Assembly: GCF_019969845.1 (NCBI RefSeq)
Contig: NZ_JAHXYR010000004.1
Coordinates: 595,651 to 659,650 of the forward strand
Source: Sphingobacterium sp. GVS05A
GTDB lineage: Bacteria > Bacteroidota > Bacteroidia > Sphingobacteriales > Sphingobacteriaceae
Reading direction: 5' to 3'
DNA: 64,000 nucleotides
The position numbers were made by a program, and so were the translations under genes. Each line of letters begins with the position of its first letter. Position 1 is the stretch's first letter. Below are positions 1-8,770 of the stretch, piece by piece. Below the pieces are notes generated by a model. The model searched no databases and was not told the DNA's origin. It saw only the letters and a list, made by a program, of their open reading frames with translations.

Positions 1-215
1 TTGACTGCTCCCTGTGGTACATTTAACGTAAATTTCCCCTGATCGTCGGTTGAGGTTCCGACGTTGGTCGATTCAAGGCGGACAGTTGCACCTCCCAAGG
101 GTGCATTTGTGGCGAGGTCAACAAGGCTTCCTTTTAGCGTGCGTTGTTGGCCATAGGCTAATGGGATGATCACTAGCCATAAAAGTAAAAAAGACAAGAT
201 TTTACTCATAATCAT
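1..215 (-). CDS. TonB-dependent receptor (SusC type), N-terminal part
   Basis: Only the first 71 or so codons lie in the window, read right to left; the rest is beyond base 1. The protein begins with MIMSKILSFLLLW and continues as a hydrophobic signal peptide ending near LAYGQQ. Then comes a stretch (LKGSLVDLATNAPLGGATV, then STDDQGKFTLNVP) typical of the carboxypeptidase-regulatory-like beta-sandwich that opens SusC/RagA outer-membrane receptors. Such receptors import glycans or siderophores with TonB. The plug and barrel are not visible, so another CarboxypepD_reg-like surface protein is possible. Start could be 215 or the in-frame ATG at 209. Confidence 0.7.
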   Translation of the reverse strand, partial: MIMSKILSFLLLWLVIIPLAYGQQRTLKGSLVDLATNAPLGGATVRLESTNVGTSTDDQGKFTLNVPQGAV

Positions 216-674
216 GTAATTAAAAATTGGTTAAAAATTGTGTTTGACCTAAGTAGATGAAGATGCAAACGCCGACAAGCCGAATCAATTTTAGCATTGT
301 TTACATAAATGTAAAGAAAAAGTTACGAAATAAAAAAGACTTTTTTTGAAAAATTTTTACACGTTAAAAGTAATTGATAATCAATTATATATAAGTATTT
401 TTGCTGTTGAGAGCATCCTCTCAAGTAACTAACCCGATATCTTAGGGAGTCTTTCAATGGTAAATTCAGAGGCAAATGCTTGTGCAGAAACCCACAACTA
501 TTTCGATTGCCGAAATGAATGGAGATTCAATGTCAGAAGTGGTTCGGGTTAAGCGCCATAAGATTATTGGCGAAATAAATTCGAGCGAAATTATCTAACG
601 GGATTAGACAGCATATATCAGGAATTACGTAAAGTTTAAGAGAGGACTAACTTAAAAACGCCAGGTAAAAAAAT
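216..674. other. Intergenic region with unrecognised coding remnants
   Basis: No intact gene is seen. The AT-rich part at 216-400 is the presumed promoter region of the receptor gene. Between about 420 and 640 the plus strand has short coding-like pieces in shifting frames, for example one containing EMNGDSMSEVV and another ending GLDSIYQELRKV then stop. They look like a decayed gene, but I do not recognise the family. Confidence 0.35.
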
Positions 675-702
675 AAGACCTTCCAAATTATTGAAAGGTC
701 TT
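675..702 (-). terminator. Terminator of gapA
   Basis: Inverted repeat AAGACCTT/AAGGTCTT with a run of A on its left side, which is a U-run in the minus-strand transcript. It lies 29 bases past the gapA stop. Confidence 0.75.
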
Positions 703-730
703 GTATGTTCAGCTTTTCATTGCTATTGCT

Positions 731-1714
731 CTAAATAGCTTGAATTTGTCTAATCATTTGATTGGTAAATCCCCATTCGTTGTCATACCAGGCCATCACT
801 TTCACAAGATCACCATCGACAACTCTTGTCATTTCCAGATCAACTGTCGCTGCAAACGGACTTTTGATGATATCGGTAGACACCAGTGGTTCGTCTGTTA
901 CCGTTAGCACCTTTTTATAGCGATCAGTTTTGGATTCATCGATCAAAATTTGGTTTATCTCTTCGATCGTTGTGTTTCTTTCGGCAATAAAAGTAATATC
1001 GGATATTGATCCGACCGGGACAGGTACCCGAACAGCTATGCCGTCAAACTTTCCGGCGTATTGCGGAAGTGCTTTTGTAGTCGCTATTGCAGCACCGGTA
1101 GCGGCAGGAGCAAGGTTAATTCCCGCAGCCCTTCCCATACGTGGTTCTTTTTTTGAAGGAGCATCTACAAGTGCCTGTGAAGCAGTATAACCGTGTGTGG
1201 TATTCAGAATTGCTTTTTTGATTCCTATCTTTCTTCCTAATATTTCGATGATCGGGCTGATATTGTTCGTCGTGCAGCTTGCGCATGAAAAAACAGAAAC
1301 CTTTCCATCTTCAGTATTTACACCATGGACAACAGTAGGCGTATCTTTGGTTGGGCCTGAGATGACTACAAATTTTGCTCCGGACGTTAAATGTTTTTCA
1401 GCATCGGCTTTGTTCGTGAAAATACCCGTACTTTCGATGATGATATCAGCTTGAATATCTTTCCAGGGTAATTTTTCAATTTCTCTTATGCTTGTATATT
1501 TAACAGCCTTTCCATCGACTACAAGTATATCTCCCTCGATGCGTACATCTTTTTCATATTTACCATAATTACTGTCATATTTGAGCAGGTAGGCGGCGTT
1601 TTCGATACTCATCAGATCATTGATTCCGACAACCTCCAGATCGGCAGTTTCTGTTATTATTTTTAAAGCGGCACGTCCGATGCGGCCAAATCCATTAATA
1701 GCTATCTTTTTCAT
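731..1714 (-). CDS. gapA: Type I glyceraldehyde-3-phosphate dehydrogenase
   Basis: Glycolytic/gluconeogenic enzyme that oxidises and phosphorylates glyceraldehyde 3-phosphate to 1,3-bisphosphoglycerate with NAD(P), in the cytoplasm. The Rossmann start INGFGRIGR is at residues 6-14. The active-site SCTTN with catalytic cysteine lies near residue 147, followed by NTTHGYT, the phosphate-binding region and RVPVPVGS. The family C-terminal WYDNEWGF is near the end. At 327 residues it is slightly shorter than the usual 330-335 but has all landmarks. It is monocistronic, with its own terminator. The ATG at 1714 gives the canonical N-terminus MKKIAINGFG. Confidence 0.95.
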   Translation of the reverse strand: MKKIAINGFGRIGRAALKIITETADLEVVGINDLMSIENAAYLLKYDSNYGKYEKDVRIEGDILVVDGKAVKYTSIREIEKLPWKDIQADIIIESTGIFTNKADAEKHLTSGAKFVVISGPTKDTPTVVHGVNTEDGKVSVFSCASCTTNNISPIIEILGRKIGIKKAILNTTHGYTASQALVDAPSKKEPRMGRAAGINLAPAATGAAIATTKALPQYAGKFDGIAVRVPVPVGSISDITFIAERNTTIEEINQILIDESKTDRYKKVLTVTDEPLVSTDIIKSPFAATVDLEMTRVVDGDLVKVMAWYDNEWGFTNQMIRQIQAI

Positions 1715-2223
1715 AACATTTCTTTTAATTCTGTTTATATTTTTTTCTATTTGATGTACTGTCTAAGTTCTTCTATTTTCCGATAAAAAAGATTGACATT
1801 GGTCAAGAAATTCCCTTTGTTAATGTCACTTAGTAGTTTTTACTGATTATTAAACTGTCCATAGTTTTATGGCTAGGGTGATGGAAGTATTGGAAAGTCG
1901 CTGTTCAGGAAAAACCAGATAGCTTCAGCTATTCGCAACTGTGATCTTTCATAATAATGTAAGTTTAAGAAATAAATGGGATGCCGAGAGTATCCGAAGT
2001 AGTCATGTATTGCTGTTGATAACCGTACTATTAACCTTAGTGGGTGTTCATTGTTTCAATAATAATTGAAGTTTTTATGTTTTCATCTGCTGAGTTTGTG
2101 AAAGAATTAATTAAAAGGTTTCAGCAACCAAAGATGATATGCTTGGTGAAGATTTTGCCTTTTCAATCACCCTACAGATGGGAGGTACAAAGATTTATCC
2201 AAAATCTACATAAGCACGGAATA
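1715..2223. other. Intergenic region with a small Rpn-nuclease remnant
   Basis: The region upstream of gapA holds no intact gene. At about 1957-2006 the plus strand (AAGTTTAAGAAATAAATGGG and following bases) closely matches the 3' part of the intact Rpn-family gene at about 52755-52800, so this is a fragment of a second copy. The open frame at 2044-2238 has no recognisable features and is not called. Confidence 0.5.
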
Positions 2224-3399
2224 TTAGTTAATATTTAATGTCTCTCCATTTAATGCTAATATCGCTATAGAAGCAGTCCCCATCAGCTGCACATTGAGTA
2301 AGGATGATATCTCAATACGCGTATGCTTTGACAGGCGATTGATGCTGAATTCGACGACAGCGGCCTGAATCTGAGGTAGCAGTATCTGTCCGATTCTTGC
2401 ACCATGTCCGCTAATAATTACTTTTTCCGGATTGACAATATGTATTAGAGTAGCAATACCCTTTCCTAGCATATAGCCAATCCGAGAGAAGGAATTAATC
2501 GCCAGTTGGTCACCATCTATAGCAGCTTCCATCAATTGGGCAATTGTGATTTTTCGTTCCCGTTGGTACAGCTTGCCAAGTATTGATACCTCTCCGGCAT
2601 CAAGTTTTAAACTGGCACACTCAATCGCAGCTAGAAGAGATGCTTCAACCTCGAGGCATCCCTTTTTTCCACATGAACACAGTTTATTTTGATCCGACAG
2701 CGGAATGTGACTAAACTCTCCAGCGAATCCAACACTACCTCTAAATAGTTCATTTTTTAAAATCATGCCCATGCCGACTCCCCAATTGAGATTGATGACC
2801 AATGCGTTTTCAGTATCCTTGGCTTTGCCAAAATTATGCTCCGCAATGGCGATAGCTGCAGAATCATTTTCGATATAAGCAGGACGTTTCAGATGCTGCT
2901 GAATTATATCTCTTATATTAAAAAGAGGATGTTGTTCACAATAGGATGTATTTATACCTTTGGCCGAATTAACGAAACCTGGCATAGTAATTCCCACAAT
3001 TAGTATTCTTGCAGCCAATTGATCCGCTAAATAATGATCAATTCGTTCTAAAATTCTTACATGTAGATTGCTGTCCAATTGTAGGTTTATTGTTTCCTGT
3101 GAGGATTCTTTTATGATGTTATTTGAAAGATCCAATAAAGTGATGGTGAAGCTATATTGATCAATGGTAATAGCCAATATAAGAGGTAGATCCCTTCCGT
3201 TCAACGAATAATTAGTTGCTCTACGTCCTCCGGTTGATGGTGCAAGGCCTTCACAAGTGATGATTTTTTTTTCAAGAAGATACTGGATACTATTGGTGGT
3301 ATTAGGTATACTTTTCCCTATTTTTTTGCTGAGTTCAGCGATAGACAGTGTACCTGAAAAATAGAGTGTTTTAACGATGACCTGATATAATGGATTCAT
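2224..3399 (-). CDS. ROK family transcriptional regulator / sugar kinase-like protein
   Basis: ROK proteins are sugar-responsive repressors (NagC/XylR type) or glucokinases; this one has an N-terminal winged helix of about 70 residues (SIAELSKKIGKSIPNTTNSI), so a repressor role is likely. The ROK core follows: a VGITMPGFV segment, IENDSAAIAIAEHNFG, and the zinc motif CSCGKKGCLEVEAS. A late GKGIATLIHIVNPEKVIISG segment is the usual second half of the ATPase fold. The frame extends to 3492, but only as TTG; ATG codons are at 3432 and 3399, and 3399 (MNPLYQVIVK) gives the usual start. No target operon is adjacent. Confidence 0.85.
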   Translation of the reverse strand: MNPLYQVIVKTLYFSGTLSIAELSKKIGKSIPNTTNSIQYLLEKKIITCEGLAPSTGGRRATNYSLNGRDLPLILAITIDQYSFTITLLDLSNNIIKESSQETINLQLDSNLHVRILERIDHYLADQLAARILIVGITMPGFVNSAKGINTSYCEQHPLFNIRDIIQQHLKRPAYIENDSAAIAIAEHNFGKAKDTENALVINLNWGVGMGMILKNELFRGSVGFAGEFSHIPLSDQNKLCSCGKKGCLEVEASLLAAIECASLKLDAGEVSILGKLYQRERKITIAQLMEAAIDGDQLAINSFSRIGYMLGKGIATLIHIVNPEKVIISGHGARIGQILLPQIQAAVVEFSINRLSKHTRIEISSLLNVQLMGTASIAILALNGETLNIN

Positions 3400-3934
3400 A
3401 TTTAGCTTTAGGTAAGTGACTGTATATTGCATTGAATACCTATATGGTTTGAAATGCGCATGACTATGATTAAATTCTAGTTCGGCGAACAAATTACGCT
3501 GTAGGCAATAGTAAATACGAGTCTGTTTATATTCGGTATAACGTAGATCTCATTATGGGAGAAGACAGGTAAGACTATTTTTAGGGGGCTCAGCAACATA
3601 AATAAAGTAAGTTTTAGCAGCTTGTTGAACTATTAAAAGAATCCTTCAAACTTATTTTATCCGAGGTCAACTATAATGCCAACGTCAAAAGGCCAATTTA
3701 AAGCATGTTTCCTTTATTTTCTCATATAAGATGTCCGAAAACGGACATTAATACTTTTGAATCGTACGATAATGGTACACAACTCCAGGCAATACAATTA
3801 ATATCAAAGCTAGCCAGTTGTATATTACCAAAAGAGAGGGGAAGCTCAAAAGGCGTTTTAGATCCGAAAAATTTCTAAATGAGAAATTCCCATAATTGTG
3901 TACATTGCGTCTTATAACCTATAAAAATCAATAG
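3400..3934. other. Intergenic region with decayed membrane-protein fragment and a perfect palindrome
   Basis: No intact gene. On the minus strand around 3750-3840 one frame reads like a transmembrane segment (LVIYNWLALILIVLPGVVY) followed by YRTIQKY and a stop, suggesting the C-terminal end of a lost membrane protein. Directly beside it is an 18-base perfect palindrome at 3731-3748. Confidence 0.35.
3731..3748. promoter_or_regulatory. Perfect palindrome ATGTCCG-AAAA-CGGACAT
   Basis: Two perfect 7-base arms around AAAA. This could be a dimeric regulator site; no T-run follows, so it is less likely to be a terminator. The gene it once served appears lost on the minus side; the GNAT gene starts about 190 bases to the right. 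Confidence 0.4.
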
Positions 3935-4378
3935 ATGAATTTAAGAGAAGCAAGAGTGTCGGATATTCCACAGATGCAAGTAGTTAGAAATGCTGTAAAG
4001 GAAAATCCATTATCGGATCCAGGTCTAGTAACTGATCAGGACTGTGAAGATTTTATAATGAAAAGAGGCAAAGGATGGGTGTTTGAAATTAACAATAACA
4101 TTGTTGGTTTTTCAATAGTGGATCTGGCTGAGCATAATATTTGGGCATTATTTGTACATCCGGAATATGATAAACGGGGAATAGGGAAACAGCTACACGA
4201 TATTATGCTGGACTGGTACTTTAATCAAACAGCGCATACAGTATGGCTGGGAACCGCACCCGGTACGCGAGCAGAACGTTTTTACCGAAAAGCCGGGTGG
4301 AAGGAAATCGGAACTCATGGTAAAGATGAAATCAAATTCGAAATGCCTTTTGAAAAATGGAAGGATTCGGCGGTTTAA
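3935..4378 (+). CDS. GNAT family N-acetyltransferase
   Basis: A 147-residue single-domain GNAT enzyme that would transfer an acetyl group from acetyl-CoA to an amine. The acetyl-CoA loop is visible as DKRGIGKQLHDIML (Q/RxxGxG/A type) near residues 90-105, after the beta strand ALFVHPEY. The C-terminal RFYRKAGWKEIG is the usual family signature. The substrate cannot be predicted. A second, truncated copy of the first 25 or so codons lies at 6996, so this gene family was duplicated locally. Confidence 0.85.
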   Translation: MNLREARVSDIPQMQVVRNAVKENPLSDPGLVTDQDCEDFIMKRGKGWVFEINNNIVGFSIVDLAEHNIWALFVHPEYDKRGIGKQLHDIMLDWYFNQTAHTVWLGTAPGTRAERFYRKAGWKEIGTHGKDEIKFEMPFEKWKDSAV

Positions 4379-4418
4379 AGGTTTTGGTCAGTTCGTAGCT
4401 ATTCCAACTCAATGAACA

Positions 4419-4452
4419 AAAAGCGCCGCTTTAAACCAAGTGGCGCTTTCTA
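4419..4452. terminator. Bidirectional terminator
   Basis: AAAGCGCCGC/GTGGCGCTTT stem flanked by A-rich sequence on the left and T-rich on the right, between the convergent GNAT and deacetylase genes. It can serve both. Confidence 0.8.
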
Positions 4453-4468
4453 TTATTTATTTGAGAAG

Positions 4469-5416
4469 CTAATCTTCCCTTATCGCAGTTTCGTCTTTTA
4501 AGATCAGGTCTGCAATTTCATCTTTCCGTTTGAAGCTTACGCGCTCGTGCTGCTGCATGTAGCGGATAATCTGTTCGATGGTATTCACCATTTGCGGTGT
4601 TCCGCCAATTCTGTCATGAAAACTGATCGACAGCTGCCTGCGTTTGGTTTCAGCTTCTTGATAAAGTTGATCAAATTCCATTTTAACCTGCCGTGCAAAT
4701 TGATCGGTTGAATAATGTTCACCAGCAATCAATTGGATATCGTTGCAGCGAAGTGTGTAAGGTATTACAGCAAAGTCCTTGTCTTTTACTTTGATTATAA
4801 AAGGCTCATCCCTGCTCAGATCATCAATATGATATTTGAAACCCAACTCCTGTAGAATATTTAGCGTATTCTCGCCACGTCGCAACCAGTTGGCGTTATA
4901 ACCCACGGGACGAACTCCAGTTGACTGCATAATGGCTTCTATGCCATCCTGTATAAATTTCTTTTCCTCCTCATAAGGCAGATTATATTGTTTGCTCCAG
5001 TTCATCCCATGTGCTGCCGCTTCGTGACCTCTTTCGACAATTTCTTTCGCCAGTTGCGGGTTGTTGAGTACAGCAGAACCGACCATATGTGACGTAACTT
5101 TGACTCCAAGCTTGTCCCAGATATCAAGCATTCTGGGAATACCTTCCTTATAGCCGTATTGGTACCAGGTTTCGGCAGGAAGATCTTTAAAGCCCTTGTC
5201 CATGTTTTGTGGGAATGGGCTTTCTGCATTGTCGGGCTGTCCGCCAGATTCAAACTGCATGGAAATAGAGACGATCAAGCGGGAACCGTCGGACCATTTG
5301 GAATTAGGTTTTACGGGAGATTTGTCTTGGAGATTACCTTGGCTATTTGTAAAGGGCAATATGCTCAACGTACCAAGGGCTCCGGTTTGTTTAATAAATG
5401 TGCGTCTTGTGGTCAT
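4469..5416 (-). CDS. Polysaccharide deacetylase family protein, Tat-type signal
   Basis: NodB/PuuE-like carbohydrate esterase fold. The N-terminus MTTRRTFIKQTGALG is a twin-arginine signal, so the protein is predicted to be exported folded. Following are the segments typical of the PuuE-like branch: DIWDKLGVKVTSHMVG, GHEAAAHGMNWS (histidine-containing metal motif), RPVGYNANWLRRGENT and the late SISFHDRIGG histidine motif. Substrate unknown: peptidoglycan or chitin-like polymers, or a small amide. A DoxX gene lies 11 bases upstream on the same strand, so they are probably co-transcribed; an AraC regulator is divergent. Confidence 0.85.
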   Translation of the reverse strand: MTTRRTFIKQTGALGTLSILPFTNSQGNLQDKSPVKPNSKWSDGSRLIVSISMQFESGGQPDNAESPFPQNMDKGFKDLPAETWYQYGYKEGIPRMLDIWDKLGVKVTSHMVGSAVLNNPQLAKEIVERGHEAAAHGMNWSKQYNLPYEEEKKFIQDGIEAIMQSTGVRPVGYNANWLRRGENTLNILQELGFKYHIDDLSRDEPFIIKVKDKDFAVIPYTLRCNDIQLIAGEHYSTDQFARQVKMEFDQLYQEAETKRRQLSISFHDRIGGTPQMVNTIEQIIRYMQQHERVSFKRKDEIADLILKDETAIRED

Positions 5417-5427
5417 GGATTAAATTA

Positions 5428-5820
5428 TTATAGATTGAAAAGTTTATCTAAAGCCCAAGAGTTGCTCTGGACAAATTGTAGCAGCAGGGCAAAGAAAGCA
5501 AGGTGCAGTAACTGAGAGGGAATGGCTTCCCAGTTCTCAATCATGGCTGTACCAAAAAGCAGGATCAGCAATACTCCTGCTCCCATGATTAGTGCAGGTT
5601 TTGTAAACAAACCAATCAATAGACACAGGCCCACTGTGGATTCTGCCACAGGTAACACATAGCTAAACGGTAGTACCATAGCCTTTGGCAAAAGGGATTT
5701 TTCAAAACTGGCGATCATCCATTGACTGAAAGTGTTTAATTTCGGCAGCCGTACAAGACCGTGTCCAAACATACTGATGGCAATGCCCAGCCGAAGGAGT
5801 AAGAAAACTGTTGTATCCAT
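5428..5820 (-). CDS. DoxX family membrane protein
   Basis: A 130-residue protein with four predicted membrane segments (LLRLGIAISMFGHGL; AMVLPFSYVLPVAESTVGLCLLIGL; ALIMGAGVLLILLFG; LHLAFFALLLQFV). The RLGIAISMFGHGLVRL start is typical of DoxX/DoxD-type proteins, often associated with quinone or thiol redox functions. It precedes the deacetylase gene by 11 bases and is probably transcribed with it. Confidence 0.8.
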   Translation of the reverse strand: MDTTVFLLLRLGIAISMFGHGLVRLPKLNTFSQWMIASFEKSLLPKAMVLPFSYVLPVAESTVGLCLLIGLFTKPALIMGAGVLLILLFGTAMIENWEAIPSQLLHLAFFALLLQFVQSNSWALDKLFNL

Positions 5821-5908
5821 TATCTTATTTTAATTTGATGATTCAAAATTGCATCAATCTACTGTCTGAAATCGGTATCTTTGGAGGTATTATCGGTAAA
5901 AAACTAGG

Positions 5909-6751
5909 ATGAAGTTAAAAACATTGCATAGGCCTTTTGAAATCGAGCTGCTCACATTAGATGAGTATACTGCCGTTCCTCATAAAAATACCTATTTCGA
6001 AATGGTTTTTATTTTGGAAGGAAGTGGTGTTCAGATTATCAATGAGCATGAGCTTCCTTATGACAGCGATAAGCTTTTTTTAGTTTTTCCACAGGATTCG
6101 CACTCCTTTCGTATAGGATTAACAACGCGCTTCTTCTTTATTCGATTTAATGAAAGCTACTTAAAAACTCAGCATAGAGAATGGGTACAGAAGCTTGAAT
6201 ACATCTTTTACAATCATGACCATTTGCCTGGCTGTATTCTTAAAACAGTTACTGATAAGCCAATGGTAAGAGCCTTGGCTGAGGCCCTGTTAAGGGAACA
6301 GCAAAATGGAGGGCCCCATCATCAGGAAGTTATCCAACAGTTGCTGAACACTGTCATCTCCATCGCTGCAAGAAATATTGCATCCGTTCAAACGGCATAT
6401 CCTTATCAACCATCTCATCCATTGTCAATGCTTGGATATGTACATCAAAATATTAAACGGCCAGAGGCACTAAAGATCGAGGAGCTAGCTTCCTATTTTC
6501 ATTTGTCGCCAAACTATGTGGGGGAGTATTTTAAAAAGGAGACGGGGGAAAGTCTGCAAAAGTATATCCGCAGTTACAGGCTCCACATGATTGAAGCAGC
6601 CCTTATACATACAAACAAGCGAATTAGCGAAATCACGCTAGACTTTGGATTTACGGATACCAGCCACCTCAACAAGATATTCCATCAAGAATATGGGGTA
6701 AGTCCCACAACTTTTAGGAAAAGACTACTCGAAAAAAATGGGCATTTATAA
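5909..6751 (+). CDS. AraC family transcriptional regulator
   Basis: Cupin-type sensor half (residues about 1-150, with PHKNTYFEMVFILEGSG and FPQDSHSF) and a C-terminal double HTH (about 185-278): IEELASYFHLSPNYVGEYFKK and then ISEITLDFGFTDTSHLNKIF, ending with GVSPTTFRKRL. It is divergent from DoxX/deacetylase with only 88 bases between, so it probably controls those genes. Confidence 0.9.
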   Translation: MKLKTLHRPFEIELLTLDEYTAVPHKNTYFEMVFILEGSGVQIINEHELPYDSDKLFLVFPQDSHSFRIGLTTRFFFIRFNESYLKTQHREWVQKLEYIFYNHDHLPGCILKTVTDKPMVRALAEALLREQQNGGPHHQEVIQQLLNTVISIAARNIASVQTAYPYQPSHPLSMLGYVHQNIKRPEALKIEELASYFHLSPNYVGEYFKKETGESLQKYIRSYRLHMIEAALIHTNKRISEITLDFGFTDTSHLNKIFHQEYGVSPTTFRKRLLEKNGHL

Positions 6752-6995
6752 ATCCATGTGAAACCCTTGCCTTATTGTAGATATCAGACTTTTTGGTCTC
6801 TCACGCGTACAGCTTATATCCCTTGTTTTCCTCCGATAGTCTCCTTAGCACCATTCTTTTGCTATAGATATCAAAACAAAAGAATAGAGCAAATCAATAA
6901 AATTCCATTGTTCACGTTAGCCTCCCTATTTCAATAAAAAGCCCCATTTGATCATCTCGATAATTAAAAAGTGAAATATAGCCTTATTTAACTGC
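6752..6995. repeat. Degenerate copy of the MANQF leader module
   Basis: From about 6788 to 6905 the sequence follows the leader of the beta-helix gene at 61091: an ACTTTTTGGTCTCTC hairpin-like start, TTGTTTTCCTC, CTTTTGCTATA, then AACAAAAGAATAGAGCAAATCAAT, where the ATG of the intact copy has become ATAG. The copy then ends. No gene is encoded. Confidence 0.65.
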
Positions 6996-7085
6996 ATGAG
7001 ATTTAGAGAAGCAAAAATTGAAAATATAGCACTAATTCAGATGGTAAGAAATTCTGTAAAGGAAAATATCAGGCAGCACGGCTAG
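6996..7085 (+). pseudogene. Truncated GNAT acetyltransferase fragment
   Basis: The 29 codons MRFREAKIENIALIQMVRNS and VKEN match the first 25 or so codons of the GNAT gene at 3935 (MNLREARVSDIPQMQVVRNA, VKEN) and then run into a stop. Only the N-terminal alpha-beta unit remains, so it cannot be active. Confidence 0.7.
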
Positions 7086-7108
7086 TGATTTATTGTATTA
7101 AATCAGTT

Positions 7109-7966
7109 TCACAACAGGCCCAAAACATTGAATAAAATGGGATTTTGATCATCAAATCGCCAGTTTAGATAAAGGTTGGTTTCAACCTTGGTCTCAATAA
7201 AACGGATTCCAGGAATGGAATGATGAATATAAGAATCCGGCAAAACCGAAATTCCGATACCTTTGCGAACGAGTGCAATGATTGCTGAACCAAATTCGGA
7301 ATAGACATGGGTATTCGGAACAGCATCAAATGACCTAAATAATTGCTGAACAGTATCACTATAGCTACTGCCTTCATCTTTGATAGGCAGAATGAACTTT
7401 TGCGATTCCAGTGATTCTTTGGTTAAATCTTTCAAGTTCCTATAAGGATGATCTTCAGGGACAACTATTGCCAAATGGTCTGTATATATTTGCTTTGATT
7501 GAATATTATCAATTTTATTGATATCTCTAGTAATGAGCAGATCGACTTTATAGTTCTTTAAAAGATTTTGTTGGTCTTCATAGCGTACCTGAACCAACTC
7601 CACTTTCAATAAGGGAAATGACAAAATGATCTTACTCAGTATTTCTGGCATAATAGAAGCGGAAATTGAGTCCGGGTGAGCAATTACAATTGTTCCCGTT
7701 TCTCCTAACTGTATTTGGAGGGCATGCTGATGAAGAAATTCGAGCCTATTGAGCTCAACTTCCCATTTATCTTTTAAAAATTTGCCGGCTGGTGTAAGCT
7801 TGACATTTCTTTTGGTACGTTCAAACAATTGGATACCCAGAAGCGTTTCTAAAGACTGAATTTGACGGCTGAGGGCGGATTGGGTGATATTCATAGTTGC
7901 TGCTGCATTCCAAAAATGGAGCTCACGGGCTACGGCTAAAAAATACTTTATTTGTTGCAGATCCAT
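7109..7966 (-). CDS. LysR family transcriptional regulator
   Basis: N-terminal winged HTH (residues 1-60: QQIKYFLAVARELHFWNAAATMNITQSALSRQIQSLE split across helices) and a type 2 periplasmic-binding-fold effector domain. It resembles the CynR/BenM group: VELVQVRYEDQQNLL, LAIVVPEDHPY, and GIGISVLPDSY near residue 240. At 285 residues it is slightly short for the family, ending soon after the final strand. The neighbouring rightward GNAT gene at 8114 is divergent and a possible target. Confidence 0.88.
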   Translation of the reverse strand: MDLQQIKYFLAVARELHFWNAAATMNITQSALSRQIQSLETLLGIQLFERTKRNVKLTPAGKFLKDKWEVELNRLEFLHQHALQIQLGETGTIVIAHPDSISASIMPEILSKIILSFPLLKVELVQVRYEDQQNLLKNYKVDLLITRDINKIDNIQSKQIYTDHLAIVVPEDHPYRNLKDLTKESLESQKFILPIKDEGSSYSDTVQQLFRSFDAVPNTHVYSEFGSAIIALVRKGIGISVLPDSYIHHSIPGIRFIETKVETNLYLNWRFDDQNPILFNVLGLL

Positions 7967-8113
7967 AGTAATGCAATTTACGAATTAGTAGATGAGAATA
8001 TAGCATTTTTTTGCATTAAAATGGCCTTTAATTTTGCAAAACTTAATGGAGGTTATTTAGGTGTGCCGTTTAAGATAAGAAACTAACTATCTATATATTT
8101 TAATTACTTGAAA

Positions 8114-8638
8114 ATGGGAATTATTGAAATTAAAAGAGTAACTGTTGATGATATTGCGGAGCTTCAGAAGATTGGGAGAGAGACATTTTTGGAAACCTTT
8201 TCCGAAAGCAACAATGAAGAGAATATGGCAAGTTATCTTTCTGAGAGCTTTTCAGAAATAAAGCTGATCAAAGAGCTAAATAATGCAGGGTCAGAATTCT
8301 ACTTTGCTGTAGATAATAATACTGTAATTGGTTATCTTAAATTAAATACAGGAAAATACCAAACAGAGATTCAAGATGATAAGGCCTTGGAAATAGAAAG
8401 GATTTATGTTTTACGTGCATTTCATGGTAAAAAGGTAGGGCAGATACTCTATGAGAAAGCACTTCAAATAGCCGAAGTTTTGGGGCTTTCTTTTATTTGG
8501 TTGGGTGTATGGGAAAAAAATCTACGGGCAATACAGTTTTATGAGAAGAACGGATTTGTTGCATTTGACAAGCATATCTTTAAGTTGGGAGATGATGAGC
8601 AGACCGATATCATGATGAAAAAGGAACTGATCAAATAA
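8114..8638 (+). CDS. GNAT family N-acetyltransferase
   Basis: 174 residues from ATG 8114; an upstream TTG at 8108 is less likely. It resembles the PaiA/spermidine acetyltransferase-like group: the N-terminal QKIGRETFLETFSESN, the acetyl-CoA loop LRAFHGKKVGQILYEKA and C-terminal LGVWEKNLRAIQFYEKNGF. Likely acetylates a small amine or polyamine; substrate not determinable. Its stop overlaps a tiny ATG frame (TAATG). Confidence 0.85.
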   Translation: MGIIEIKRVTVDDIAELQKIGRETFLETFSESNNEENMASYLSESFSEIKLIKELNNAGSEFYFAVDNNTVIGYLKLNTGKYQTEIQDDKALEIERIYVLRAFHGKKVGQILYEKALQIAEVLGLSFIWLGVWEKNLRAIQFYEKNGFVAFDKHIFKLGDDEQTDIMMKKELIK

Positions 8639-8727
8639 TGAATTTTAAAAGTGATATTTTTAAATTCGAAGATCAAAAGGAAAAGTCGTTATTTAAAAAA
8701 GGTGATCAGTGTGTAAAAGAAGACTAG
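8638..8727 (+). CDS. Possible 29-residue leader/mini-ORF
   Basis: Starts in the TAATG overlapping the stop of the GNAT gene and encodes a charged 29-residue peptide (MNFKSDIFKFEDQKEKSLF). The overlap suggests translational coupling, but nothing else supports a function. It may be noise. Confidence 0.2.
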   Translation: MNFKSDIFKFEDQKEKSLFKKGDQCVKED

Positions 8728-8770
8728 ACAGACATTCAAGATGAAATTAAAAGAAAGAAAAAATTGCCCA

